Assembly: GCA_020205615.1 (NCBI GenBank)
Contig: CM035171.1
Span: 9,918,160-9,982,159, forward strand
Length of the DNA: 64,000 bases
Direction: 5' to 3'
Source: Panax quinquefolius
Taxonomy: Eukaryota > Streptophyta > Magnoliopsida > Apiales > Araliaceae
Shown: piece after piece, positions 25,476 through 36,574 of the stretch
Layout of the letters: each line of letters opens with the position of its first letter
Position numbering within the stretch: position 1 is the first letter of the stretch
Position numbers and translations under genes: made by a program
The notes under the pieces: model-generated
What the model was told of the DNA's origin: nothing
Database searches by the model: none
The model's input: the letters and a program-made list of their open reading frames with translations, nothing else

Positions 25476-25498
25476 TACGATACCAAGTTGTGGCGCCC
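25476..25498 (-). other. Primer-binding site of chromovirus B
   Basis: The minus strand after the LTR reads TTGGTATCGTAGCTTAGGA. TGGTATC matches the initiator-Met tRNA 3' end. The CGTAGC part departs from the usual CAGAGC. Confidence 0.7.
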
Positions 25499-27829
25499 CA
25501 AAATAGGTATACATCACCATTACGAGTTGTCAATCGTAGTGCGAAGCAACTACAACTTTATTATTACAACGGTAAAGCGTGAGTTTGAATACAAATATTA
25601 TCTTACAGGCAATATCTATACTCAAATAAATCCTCATCACATTTATTGATACATTATTTTACAAAAATGGTGAGGACTACTAAACAATTCTTTCTAAAAC
25701 CTTCATTCCATTACCCAGGCTTCGTACTCATTTATATTCTCGCCTCACGAGAAGAAAAATGGAACAAAAAGGAAAAAGGGTGAGCTCAACTAGCCCGATA
25801 AAGAATATTATGACTAAGATGATATACTGACAAATTATCGTTAGTCTTGACGAGGGAAAAATCTAATAGAATCTGATAAACAACAAATTTTAAATCAATA
25901 TTAGCGGTGAAATAATAATTCATTAGAAGAGTTAAGTAGAGAATGCAAACTACTATCTTACATGTATGAATTTAAAAAGTTCATCGTCTATCTTTTATCC
26001 TGTAACATCAATCGATATACATACGGAATCAAATATTCATCTTTGCTCAGACGAAGAATATATTCATCGATTAGTCGTATTCATTAAACACTGTTCATCT
26101 TTGCCTTCTGCCGAAGATATTCTTGAAAAATCATTCATCTTTGCACTCTGGGCCAAAGATATTCAATAATATCATCATTTAAAGGTTGAGGATGATGAAA
26201 ATATTTTAAAAAGCGAATCGGTGAAACAAAATAACCCAAAGATTAAGGATTAAGTTAAGTACTTTTTTTTATCCATGTTCAAAAATACCTCAAAATAATC
26301 GTAGTGGTGTAAAATTCAAGAATGATCAAAACATGGATCTGATCAAGCTAGTATCCGAGAAGATATTTTGGACAAAAGAAGAAATTTTATTTTTAAATTG
26401 AAGAACTTACATATATGAATTTAAAAGTTCATCGTCTATCTTTTATCACTGTAACATCAATCGATATACATCTGGAATCAAATATTCATCTTTGCACTCT
26501 GAGCCAAAGATATTCATCGATTAATTAAATGTTCATCTACTGTTCATCTTTGCACTCTGACCGAAAGATTATTGAGAAATCATTCATCTTTGCACGCTAC
26601 TGGGGCAAAGATATTCAATAATATCATCATTTAAGACCGAGGATGATGAAAAATATTTTAAAAAAGCGAATCCGGTGAAACAAAATGACAAGGATTTAAG
26701 GATTAAGGATTAGTACTTTGTTTTTATCCATGTTCAAAAATACCTCAAAAATAATCATAGTGGTGTAAAATTCAAGAATGATCAAAACATGGATACAATC
26801 AAAGCTAGTATCCGAAATATATATTTTGGACAAAAGAAGAAATTTTATTTTTTCGATGAATTAAGTGATTCGTTAGTATAGTATCGTGAATAGTTGAATA
26901 GTAACTCAGAGCTTTACACGTGAAGAAAACTCAAACACCAAAAGATAGAAATTCCCAACATCTTCACGCTTCATGAATAGTACTCGTGAATAGTAACTCG
27001 TGAATAGTAACTCATGAATAGTAACTCGTGAATAGTAACTCATGAATAGTAAACCAGAAGCGTGAAAAAGTTCCAAATTTGATAAAAAGTTCAAATAATA
27101 TTTGACATAATGATATTGAAGAAATAATATCATTTGAGAAGAAAATAACATCCTTACCTCGAAGATTAGTACTTTAATTTGGAATCTAGGGTATAGTCTT
27201 TGAAGGTAACTTACCGTCTAACAATACTCAAAGTATACTCAAAATACTCACAAGAATACGCTCGATAATATAGAGAGAAAACTTGAGTTTACGGTGTGAT
27301 TTTCAATTCTAACCTAAGCACTTTTATTTATAGGAAAATCTTTAGAACACCAAGGCATAAAATTTAATATAATATTATTATTTATAATAAAATTTCCTAT
27401 ACTGACCTTCAAAAAACTGAATTGACTCATTCAACCCACCGTGTAACACACCATAATGAAAAAACGTTTTTCTAATTTTAAATATTTTAAACTTCCAAAA
27501 ATCAATTATTTGAACTTGAACTTGATAATTCATAATAAATAGCCCTTTCATCGAAAAATTGAATCTCGCGTATTTTTATAGAAAATTCAATTCTCTACAA
27601 CTTTGCGGAAGAAAGTTTTCCAAATTCCAAATAAAAATTGGCCAAAGAAATCCACAAGCAGGCGATTTTTACATTTATAATCAAATTTCGATCGATAAAT
27701 GGGGTCCGCAGGCATGTTTAACATGTTTTAAACATTTATTGCAACAAAAATACTCTTCCTCCTCGTATACTCATATATCCCACATTAGTTGTAAAATATC
27801 ACCATTATTATATTATTAAAATTATAATA
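25499..27829 (-). repeat. Chromovirus B 5' LTR, truncated, with internal duplication
   Basis: Begins TGTGGCGCCCC and follows 18,018-20,736 closely. It contains an extra tandem copy of a ~440-bp segment (25,955-26,395 repeated at 26,400-26,840), and it stops about 870 bp early at 27,829. Confidence 0.85.
25955..26840. repeat. 440-bp tandem duplication inside the LTR
   Basis: Both units start with an ACATRTATGAATTTAAAA block, carry the AAAGATATTC modules and end with a GACAAAAGAAGAAATTTTATTT stretch. The 3' LTR has a single copy. Confidence 0.8.
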
Positions 27830-28007
27830 ACACTCATCATCCTTATAATTTTTTAAGTAACGATTGAAATCTTTACAGTTTATAATATGTAACATTCATT
27901 TCACACTAGTGTTGTTGATTAACTAATATTTAAAAATATTTTTAATATAATGTCTAATCGCCCTTCAAGTTATAATGTTTAATTTTTCAATAAATATAAA
28001 TTTGTAT
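27830..28007. other. AT-rich spacer
   Basis: Unannotated AT-rich sequence between the truncated LTR and the first flanking repeat. Nothing recognised. Confidence 0.5.
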
Positions 28008-28867
28008 ATCATATTTTTACTTTACTTGATCTAATTAATTAAATTATGAAATTGTGCAATAAATAACATAAAAAGTCAAAAAATAATAAACATTCATTTT
28101 ATCAGGGAAAATAAAGTCATACAATTTTACTAATTAAATTTCTCAAATATTAAAATTTCGTGATATATATTCAAATATATTTTTTATAATTAAAAAGTAT
28201 AATGTTAATACCCATAAAATTACAAATTAACGCAATAAAATAATAATAATTTTTAAAATATTAAAATTTATGTAAAACAAACTTATTATTACAATTTAGG
28301 CGAATCTTATTACTCATAAAAAAAAGTATTAAAATTATATTAATTATGTTTCTCATATATTAAACTAAACATAAGTCACACTTAAACATAGTTATTTACA
28401 ATAAAAATGACAAATAGTTTTACTAAAAAAAGAAAAAATATATTAAAATAATTTTTTTTATAAGATAGAGGTAGTAATAAATATAATTATATATTTTATT
28501 TAACATTGCATAAAAAAAACATATTTGTATACTAAAAAATGTAATCAAAATTATAAACATCCCAATATTTTATATATACTCAATAAAATTGAACATATAA
28601 AATTATAATATGAAACTAAAATTCAAATAATATTTTTTGTTGTTAAGCACCAAAAACTAAATTATCAATACACTCAATCACTCTAATTAAAATAGCTTCA
28701 TTAATAATTTAATTTAATTTTTTTTTAATATTTGTATCACTTATCCAAAAATATGTGTTAATTAAACTAAATTAGTTTTTATAAGTTACCAACAATTTAA
28801 ATGAGATAGTTTTAATTAAAAATAAAACTATAATTAAAATGTATTGTATTAAAAAAGTATAATTAAA

Positions 28868-28903
<36 letters not shown>

Positions 28904-29115
28904 TATTTAGTAATTAAAATTTGATAAAATACTGAGGATAAATATGTAACTTTATCTATTTAGTCATTTACTAAAAACTTATGAAGTCTTAGCATTAGCC
29001 TATTACTTAAGAAAGCTATAGGGAGGTGAATGTTATTATGATTATACAGAGGAGTGTCGATGTATTTTAATCTTTAATCTAATATTTTGGGTAATCTCAT
29101 GTTAAATGTCAATTT
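28008..29115. repeat. AT-rich dispersed repeat, copy 1 (left of WRAP73)
   Basis: Direct-oriented homology to 36,575-37,610 along the whole length. Shared blocks include ATAAACATTCATTTTAT, TTAAACTAAA-CATAAGTCACACTT and GATAGAGGTAGTAATAAATA. Overall identity looks moderate. No coding frame and no clear terminal structure, so the class is unknown. Confidence 0.75.
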
Positions 29116-29655
29116 TCCTTTGATAACCAAATTTTTACACATTTTTTTATTATTAAAGTAGCATTAAATATATCATACTTTTCTTATTATAATTATCTCC
29201 AAATTTAATAAGTATGGGGAGATAATATTTTGAATTGAATATTTATAAAATCACCCTCTCATCTACATTGAAAATAATTAATGACATATTATTATGAATT
29301 TTTTTTTTTTATTACATTCTCTTTTTAATACGCGTAAAAATCACCGGAAACTTTTATATACCTACAAATAATTCTTAATAGAGACTCGATTCCCTAAAAC
29401 TTTGACTATGAGACCGATAAAGTTAAATGTTTTTATCAGTCAATTTATAAATGTCTAATTATATATATATTTTTTACAATTAATTAACTCAATTTTATTT
29501 TGTTATAAAACTTGAATTTCTGTCTTGGTCATTAAAATTTTTAACTGATGTTTGACGAGACACTATGCACAAAAACAAATTTGACTACTCAAACCCATTA
29601 ATATCTGACCTAACGTAACTATTATCATCATGATTAATAGATATAAAACCAAAAA

Positions 29656-29698
<43 letters not shown>

Positions 29699-30047
29699 TC
29701 AACAAATTCTAACAAAAGCTTGTTCAATATTTGAATATTAGAACTCTAATGCGACTTGACTCTCTATACCGTTCATTTTCTCTCATCAATTCTCTTGGTG
29801 GAGGAGCGGAATATTCCGAGCCACATATCCAAGATTGATAAAAATTTATTGAAGGATTGATATATTGACTTACTGCTGATCCAAAGACATCCATTTGTTT
29901 CTGCAAGTTTATTAGATTATTTTGAAAAGAATTTTAATTTTAATTTCCTTAATTATATTTGTTAATAATTACATAAAAACTCATTTGATATTTTTTGCTT
30001 GCTTTTTTGATTTATATTTTATTTTAAAATCATTTTTTCATTTTCTC
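29116..30047. other. Intergenic, with an (AT)n tract
   Basis: AT-rich sequence with a pure AT run at 29,658-29,695. A 60-residue minus-strand frame at 29,724-29,906 (start MQKQMDVFGSAVSQYINPS) has somewhat gene-like composition and an AG acceptor-like site just before it. It matches no family I know. Confidence 0.5.
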
Positions 30048-30351
30048 CATTAATTTGTTATTTATTTTCAGTTAAGTGTGTTAGAGTTCCATGTCAAACC
30101 GTTTAAAATCAATATGGTTTAGCGAATTTTGTAAAAAATAAAAATTACGTAATTAATGTAGTGAGACGAAGGTAAAATACTTAATAATTTTATTTTTAAT
30201 GTAGTTAATTGTTATTTATTAAGTATTTTACCTTACACACTCAATTGAGTGCCATTTTATTTTTTACAAAATTCGTTAAACCATATTGATTTTAAACGGT
30301 TTGACATGGAACTCTAACACACTTAACTGAAAATAAATAACAAATTAATGG
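30048..30351. mobile_element. 304-bp foldback/MITE near the WRAP73 3' side
   Basis: Arms of about 95 bp are inverse complements: CATTAATTTGTTATTTATTT at the left pairs with the right end at 30,350. Both arms carry a GTTTGACATGGAACTC-type core. The loop is about 110 bp and is itself partly symmetric around GTATTTTACC. Fragments of the element recur at 30,365-30,510. Confidence 0.8.
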
Positions 30352-31895
30352 GAAGTTGATCATCTACTTAACTGAAAATAAATAACAAAATTAAGGTAAA
30401 ATACTTAATAATTTTAATGTAGTTAATTGTTTAACTCACATTCGTAATTGTATAATTAGCTATAACCTAAAATATAGTGAGACGAAGGTAAAATACTTAA
30501 TAATTTTCTCAACAAGCTTAAAATAGCACTTGTAATTATTGCGATTTGTGAGGACAACAAGCTTTGACTTTCAAACTTTGGAAGTTGTTGAAGTGCTTTT
30601 GTTCTAGTCCCACGCTCCCACTACCTCCAGGCTAGGAGATTTATCCCACAAAGGTTTTTTTATTATTAATATTTTTTAACTTTTGAATTTTATTCCAAGA
30701 CTCTTGAGTTTTGACACACAGCTCCTCCATCTCATATTATTTTGAAATGTTACATAAGATTAAAATATAACCCATCTTATAAGCCAAGTGTTTGTTCGTT
30801 TACTATTTACAAACCAAGACGGAGAGAGATTACAGTTAGAAGAAAGGAGGTCCAAATTCACAATTCACTTCTTTATTACATAATTAATCCTCCTCTAAAT
30901 GTCTGCAAATTTAATTTTTGAGAATTATTTAAATCCGATACACCCTCAAAAGAGAACAAGTTGATTTTTAAGGAATTATTGGGCTTGGCAGGTGAGCTAC
31001 CTCTCCATGTGCAATGTTTGGTGATATATATGACCTGGCAGTTCAAAGGATCGCACTAAAACTCTATTTTTTGAGGGGAATCTACAAGTTTAACTGGATA
31101 AGTACATGTGACTCACTATTTCGAATCTATCTTGCCGAAGAGATTCATAATCAAATTGTGTTACTACCTTAATTTTCTTCAGAATAAGTTGGCCAGAGCT
31201 GTTCGGATATGTTACTATTTTGTCCTCTGATATTAGTAACTGTCCCAGGATAAAAATTCTCTATTGACTTTGGTAGTAATCATTTATACAATTAATAATA
31301 AAAAATATATATTCAGAGTTTCAAAAACAAAACACATTAAGATTAATCCTAAATTGTACATACCATTTTCAATGATCAACTGGTGTACAGACCAAAATCT
31401 AAATACAACTGCCAAATTTCATGAACACACGTGAAGGAAGCCTTTTAAAGGATGATAAAACTGGATCCTGACCACTTTGATACAAGCTCTCTTTATAAAC
31501 GATGGAATTGTTGCTCCTTCAAGGATCCATCTAACTGTGTATTTAGTACAAACATTACGATAGGGGTATTGAAATGGAAACCATTGACACTGTCATAGTT
31601 AAGTTTAGCCAGAGACTGCCACTAAATTTTCCTGCCACATAATCTGTGGCTGCTAGTGGTAAAGGGCATGCTATTTGCATCTCTCTCCATGTTTTCAGGC
31701 TTAATCTAAGCATCACTGATCAGCCCTTAAACAATAGATGAGAGGCTCAGAACTCTTAAGTAGTTGGCATTGAGTGCTAATATTAAAATTATAATCAAAT
31801 TTTCCAGCTACAAACAAACAAACAATACTTATCTGCTCACTAGCTATAGAGATTTTGGACATTTGTAAACTATCAGCTAAAACAAGATACATACC
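30352..31895. other. 3' flank of WRAP73, no gene recognised
   Basis: Contains partial copies of the foldback element (30,365-30,510), then more complex sequence rich in CAG/CTG and presumably low copy. The WRAP73 3' untranslated region must lie in the part nearest 31,895. No polyadenylation site can be placed with confidence. Confidence 0.45.
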
Positions 31896-32265
31896 TCAAT
31901 CATCTGAGCTATATTCACTAGATTCTGGTAATGCGGATAAAGCGGCACAACAGAATGACTCTTTATCCTTAATAACTAGGCAGCTTCCAGTTGAATTCCA
32001 TTTCAGATCGGTTGCAGTAAACTGTGGTAATGGAACATTCACACAGTAAGCACCTGAAGGAGTCCACATATATAGGTGGGAGCTTCCAGTGCAAAAAACA
32101 AAGCGAGTGCATTCAGGATCCCAAGCTGCTGCTTTGATAGGTTCTTTTGCACTAAGATGGCTCTTGAGCTCAAGATGATGCATGTCCCAGATCCAGAGGA
32201 CTGTTGGCATGCTGTCATTCTGAAAGTACAGATATACTGGCTATCACTGCTCCACGACATTAGAC
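31896..32265 (-). CDS. WRAP73: WRAP73 exon 6 with stop codon
   Basis: Encodes [13 protein letters not shown]. After a disturbed stretch near 32,215-32,225 it gives [17 protein letters not shown], then [40 protein letters not shown] and the C-terminal [20 protein letters not shown]. Between about 32,165 and 32,143 a compensating pair of indels garbles eight residues of an otherwise conserved AILVQK segment. The stop TGA is at 31,898-31,896. The acceptor is GTGCAG before 32,265. Confidence 0.93.
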
Positions 32266-35200
32266 CTGCACTAACCGTGACTTATTTAAATCGCGTAGCA
32301 AGAGACAACCTCAAGAATATTCATAATAGCCATATAACGGAAAACTAGAATCCCCTTCTCACCTCCCTCCCCCACCAAAAAAATGTGTCAAGGTATGTAT
32401 TTCAATGACATTCAACCAACATCAGGTTATACTGAGAATCATGTCTATTTGCATCACTTCTCTCCCTCTTTCTTGGGTGGATAGGGACTGTTAACTTATT
32501 CAGATGAAAGAAAGTTTTAAAAGAGGAGATGTAGAGCTTACTAATTCCTTGTTTAGGATTGGGTTTGTCTGCAGGAGGCTTCTGCAAAGGCAAGGTGATG
32601 GGCACTTCAAAACATCATACCTGACTTGGATGTGTCCTTCTGTACCATTTTCTGGAGGAATAACAAAACATTCATTAATCAAAACACAGAAATTGACAAG
32701 AAATAAGAATCCATCTACATGTGAAGGATGTTGAAAGTATACATGCACATAGTATAAAGGTCTTTTTTAAGTTTTTCTTTTTTTATCAGCAAAAGTCTTT
32801 TCAAGTTATGAAACAAAAGTTTGTGGTAGAACCAAAATACCATATCTACAAACCACAGTTTGAAATATGAATGCATACTCACTAATAACAAAATTACCTC
32901 CAAAGATAACAAGCACATAATGCAATTGATTATACAAAAAGCCATCCATTGAATTATACTTCACTTAGTTTATACAAACAAGTCACACTTGCACACAACA
33001 TGTCATAACTGTTGAATTTAATATATCATAATTCACATATCATAAGCATGGTGGGTGAAAATTTAAGTAGTGCCTCTAGAGAACCAAATAACAGCCTCCT
33101 TATTAAGTACATCCTGAGCAGTAAGTAGTATAATAGCGTTAGTTCTATTCAATAGCATAGTTGTAGATAATCCCAAAGTTTGAGCTTTGAAGCAACACTA
33201 AAATAAATGTGTAACATATAAATGAGAACTCACTAAGAAAAAAATTGCAAGATAAACCTAAAAAAATTTGTATGGATGTACTAAAAATAGAATTGTCAAA
33301 TAGAATGTACAAAACTAGTTTTAATATAGAAGATGAGAAAAAAGATCAACTTATGCAGTGAGCTGATATAGTTTCTGAACTCTAAATAAGCATAATAGAG
33401 ACTCTGGCTTGAGTCTCACCTTTGTCATGGTTTATGTTTCTGGGCAGAGGAGGTTACCCTTTGTTTCTAGCTTTGCTACCGAGAAAAAAGAAATAACGTA
33501 ATAAAATTAAGATTGATGCTTACGAATTGGGATTAATAAAATCATCCCTTAAAGATAAATCTGCCATATCAAGTTACCAACGGCTCATCTACCTCCTGAA
33601 ATTATAAGACACGGAATGTAAAATAATTCAAACAGAATATAACTTCTTGATACTTTTTATACGATACAGTGAAATTAATCACCTTGAAGACAGCGGCACA
33701 ACAAGGACCACGCACAGTTGATAGGTGTGTAAATTCAGCAAAAACTTTCCAAGTTAGGTGATTCAAAACTCGTAACATCTGGTCATAACTACCAACAGCT
33801 AGAAACTGACCACAAGGGGACCATGAAACACTTTTCACACCCAGTCCACTTTCATATGCTTGATACTTTGATAGGCATCTCCCATCTGGGGAATAAATCA
33901 GTGCCTACACACAACCATGCTGTTTATAAGCACTATTAACAGCCAACAATATCTACAGAAAACCATAACACAAGCATACTGCTGCGCAGGTTCTGATGCA
34001 TCAGCTTCTTATTCTTTTTTGTTTAAAGATAGAATACTGATGCATCAACATTCTCAATAGAATGCAGTCCTTGAAACCTCACCTTTAAAAAAGTGAATAA
34101 CCAGAAAATACTAACAGGAAGAAAGGGGGGGGTTACTGTCAGATAGAAGTACTTGTTTGCTTCCTAATTTCTATAATGATTCCTAATCATACATAAAAAC
34201 CCTTTCTGATTCAACTATACATTAGATATTACTACCTACAGATTTATTATGTTACATGAGCCACAAGACAAAATATATATATCAGTAACCTGGAACTCAA
34301 ATAGGAGAAGATAGTCTGTCTAAGCTATCTCATTAGAGAAATTAAGTTATTACTTTATAGAAAAAATGTACAAATTTATAGTGATGTGGTCACTAATATA
34401 ACCAAAAGCATAAAATAGAATACCTTATATTAGAGGAGAATCCCATATCACAATAGAACTATCATCTGGGGACCATTCAATATCCATAAGATCCAGCGTG
34501 TTTACAGCAAAAAGCGCCCATTATCTCCCATGTATGACAAGATAGCAGATTTATATAGTCCTTGCAATCACGCCTTGTGCATATTGCAGCAAATTTTCCA
34601 TCATGGGTAAAAGATACTCCTTTAGAAGCATGTTTTGGCCATTGGACATGTATACATGCTGTGTTCACTAGTGACCAAACAGTTAGCATAACTGGAACTC
34701 AGATGTGGTGAGAATGTGGCGACTGTCGGGGCTCCATCTAGCATAAGCAATACCAGCAGGGCCTTCATCTATTTTGCATGTCCATTCAGGTTGCGCCAAT
34801 GACCATGCTTGTATCACAGGCCTTTTATAGAGACCACAAAGTATGTATTCAGAGTCGAGGGCCCATTCGATATAGCTTATCTTATCCAAACATGAAAACA
34901 ATTGCACAACCTGTATGGCAATCAAAAGCGATTATATACAATAAATCATCATGCCAAAAAAAGAATAGGGTGTTTCTGTAGTTTATAATTAATATCATCA
35001 TAGGGAAATTGCACCTAATATCAATGAACATAATTACAGAAATTACATATCAGCTAAGAGGTGATAAAGCCTCAAGGACAATTTGGCATTATGATGTAAT
35101 GGTGAAATTCAAAATTAGTGAGAAATGAGAAGCGTCAGATCTCTATCCAGATTTCCTATATATGCAGTGTGCATCATGATTCTCTAAAACCAAAATCTAG

Positions 35201-36133
35201 ATACTATTAATGCGTATAATATTTGGTATCAGGGAGAGCATGGATACATAGAATGAAAATAGTTGATGGCTGTTGGATATGTATTCCACTTAGTCGATGG
35301 CTGTTGGATAGCTCAAATGTGCTTAATTTAACTAAGGTTTTTTGGATGCACTCCTAACTATTTAGGTGTTTAGATTCTCACTAATTAGGTTATTCTGGAT
35401 ACCACTCCTACCTACGGTGCCAACAAACATTAGCAGCATTAGTAGACCTCCTTCAACATTGAAATAATCTATTTGTTCATGGTTCTAATTCTTAAGGTGC
35501 TTGGAAATAGAAAAGTGGTTTTGTACAATCAGCAGCTATTCAAGAGATTTAAGTGATTTGTCTGAGTAAGTAGTTGTCATTAAAAAAAACTAATTATTGT
35601 TCACTGATTTAACGTGCTCAAGCATCATTTCATGGTCTGAATATGTAATTTTTGAGTAGGTTGATTTATGTAAGGCCAAGTGGTATCTTAATTTGCAATG
35701 TGTGTTGTCATCTATTGGAGTTCAGTATATTCATCAATAATTCTTCAATTCTAATCGCCTTGCCTATCTATAAATCAAACTTCTAACAAGCTCCACGCTT
35801 GATAATTTGGACTTGAGACAAATGCTGGTTTAGATAATTATAGCTGCATCAACTTGTTTCTACTCTTAGATATCAAGTGTCAAATAGCCCATCACGCATT
35901 ACTTGAAGATCACCACTAGATAAAGTGACTCAGATTCCAACAGTAGAAATATTTATGTGATCAAACTGAGATTATAAACACCAGACAAGTAAATAAAAGA
36001 AGAGTTGGTCTGAGTACCTTGGTGACAACAGATCACGAATCACGAGACGATAATCGACAGCAACTGCAATGAAGCGAGAATTTGGGGAGAAAGAACAGGG
36101 ACCTGTTTGCTTATAAGCTTCTGTAAATTCCAT
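31896..36133 (-). CDS. WRAP73: WRAP73 / WDR8 WD40-repeat protein, six exons, with small indels
   Basis: Six minus-strand exons: 36,133-36,018; 34,910-34,424; 33,904-33,683; 33,595-33,524; 32,651-32,542; 32,265-31,896. Together they encode a protein of about 455-460 residues, the usual plant length, from [13 protein letters not shown] to [10 protein letters not shown]. The family is a WD40 propeller. WRAP73 pairs with Msd1/SSX2IP at spindle poles in fungi and animals. In plants the pair acts at cortical microtubule nucleation sites, where it is linked to katanin recruitment. All introns are GT-AG. About ten 1-2 base indels break the frame in every exon except exon 3, yet protein similarity resumes at once after each. 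That fits draft errors better than long decay, but a young pseudogene is possible. The next repeat begins about 440 bp upstream of the ATG. Confidence 0.93.
32542..32651 (-). CDS. WRAP73: WRAP73 exon 5
   Basis: Encodes [14 protein letters not shown]. After a one-base loss at about 32,606-32,608 it gives [20 protein letters not shown]. The acceptor is CTCCAG and the donor GTAAGC. The reading phase across the exon 4/5 junction is off by one or two bases. The last base (A) completes a serine codon with exon 6. Confidence 0.9.
33524..33595 (-). CDS. WRAP73: WRAP73 exon 4
   Basis: A short exon opening EVDEPL. One extra base near 33,571-33,580 is followed by the acidic segment [16 protein letters not shown]. 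This is the low-complexity linker between propeller halves in plant WRAP73. The acceptor is TTTCAG and the donor GTAAGC. It is absent from simple ORF calls because of its length and frame break. Confidence 0.85.
33683..33904 (-). CDS. WRAP73: WRAP73 exon 3
   Basis: The only exon with a fully open frame: 222 bases, 74 codons. It encodes [38 protein letters not shown] and a [13 protein letters not shown] segment ending CCAAVFK. This covers about one and a half WD40 blades. The acceptor is TAG before 33,904. The donor is GTGATT after 33,683. Confidence 0.93.
34424..34910 (-). CDS. WRAP73: WRAP73 exon 2
   Basis: Encodes [20 protein letters not shown], then [17 protein letters not shown] and [16 protein letters not shown]. 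After one frame break (about 34,683-34,690) it gives [20 protein letters not shown] through [10 protein letters not shown]. An A-run of five at 34,509-34,513 (one base too long) breaks the frame again before the [14 protein letters not shown] block. Two bases seem missing at 34,427-34,431, just before the donor. The acceptor is ACAG before 34,910. Confidence 0.92.
36018..36133 (-). CDS. WRAP73: WRAP73 exon 1
   Basis: The ATG at 36,133-36,131 opens [20 protein letters not shown], the expected N-terminus. The first WD-type blade follows ([14 protein letters not shown]). The donor GTACTC follows at 36,017. The exon is 116 bases where 117 are needed to reach the conserved KVVQLF across the junction. 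One base is therefore missing near its end (36,018-36,025). Confidence 0.9.
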
Positions 36134-36574
36134 TACTAATCACAAATCTCTTCTAGTTTCCATGAAAATTAAAATGTTTTTCAAACACCAAAAGACTTCA
36201 ATTCAAGGAAGTCACGAACAAAAAAACTCTCGAGTTGAATTAGAATCTAAAGGCCAATCGATTAGCTCTGATTTTGTTCCAGTAGATTAGTTGAGTAGTA
36301 GATCTAGGAGGATAGAGTAACAGTGACAACCATTCTTGGTTGGTGATAGCGAACAGTTCGAACTGGGAAACTGGGAAAAAACGAAAAGAAAATAAAAGAT
36401 TAATTTCAAAATTTTGAAATCGACCAAGCAAACCACAAGCAGAGATATAGGAGAGATAGAGGGGAACCTTTTCTTTTATTTGTTTATAATTTTATTTTTT
36501 TAAGTTAACGATGAGGAGCAAGCCGGCAGTTTCATTACAAACAAAACAAATCATGCCCTGTTTGGTTTTAATTT
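36134..36574 (-). promoter_or_regulatory. WRAP73 5' UTR and promoter region (inferred)
   Basis: The 440 bases between the ATG and the right-hand dispersed repeat. A GGAGAGATAGAGGGG-type purine run (plus strand, about 36,445-36,465) might belong to the leader. No TATA box can be assigned confidently. Any proximal promoter must sit here or inside the repeat. Confidence 0.4.

Larger units (their letters stand above)
18018..27829 (-). mobile_element. Chromovirus B (Ty3/gypsy, Tekay/Del-like), 5' LTR truncated
   Basis: Minus-strand element with 3' LTR 18,018-20,736, interior 20,737-25,498 (4.76 kb) and 5' LTR from 25,499. The domain order gag, protease, RT, RNase H, integrase, chromodomain-like C-terminus is that of Ty3/gypsy chromoviruses. 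LTRs near 2.7 kb fit the Tekay/Del lineage. The 5' LTR stops at about 27,829, roughly 0.87 kb early, and meets unrelated AT-rich DNA. Confidence 0.85.

Noticed and set aside
32076..32348. Plus-strand frames over the WRAP73 exons
   Set aside because: They are antisense to conserved WD40 coding exons and match no protein family.
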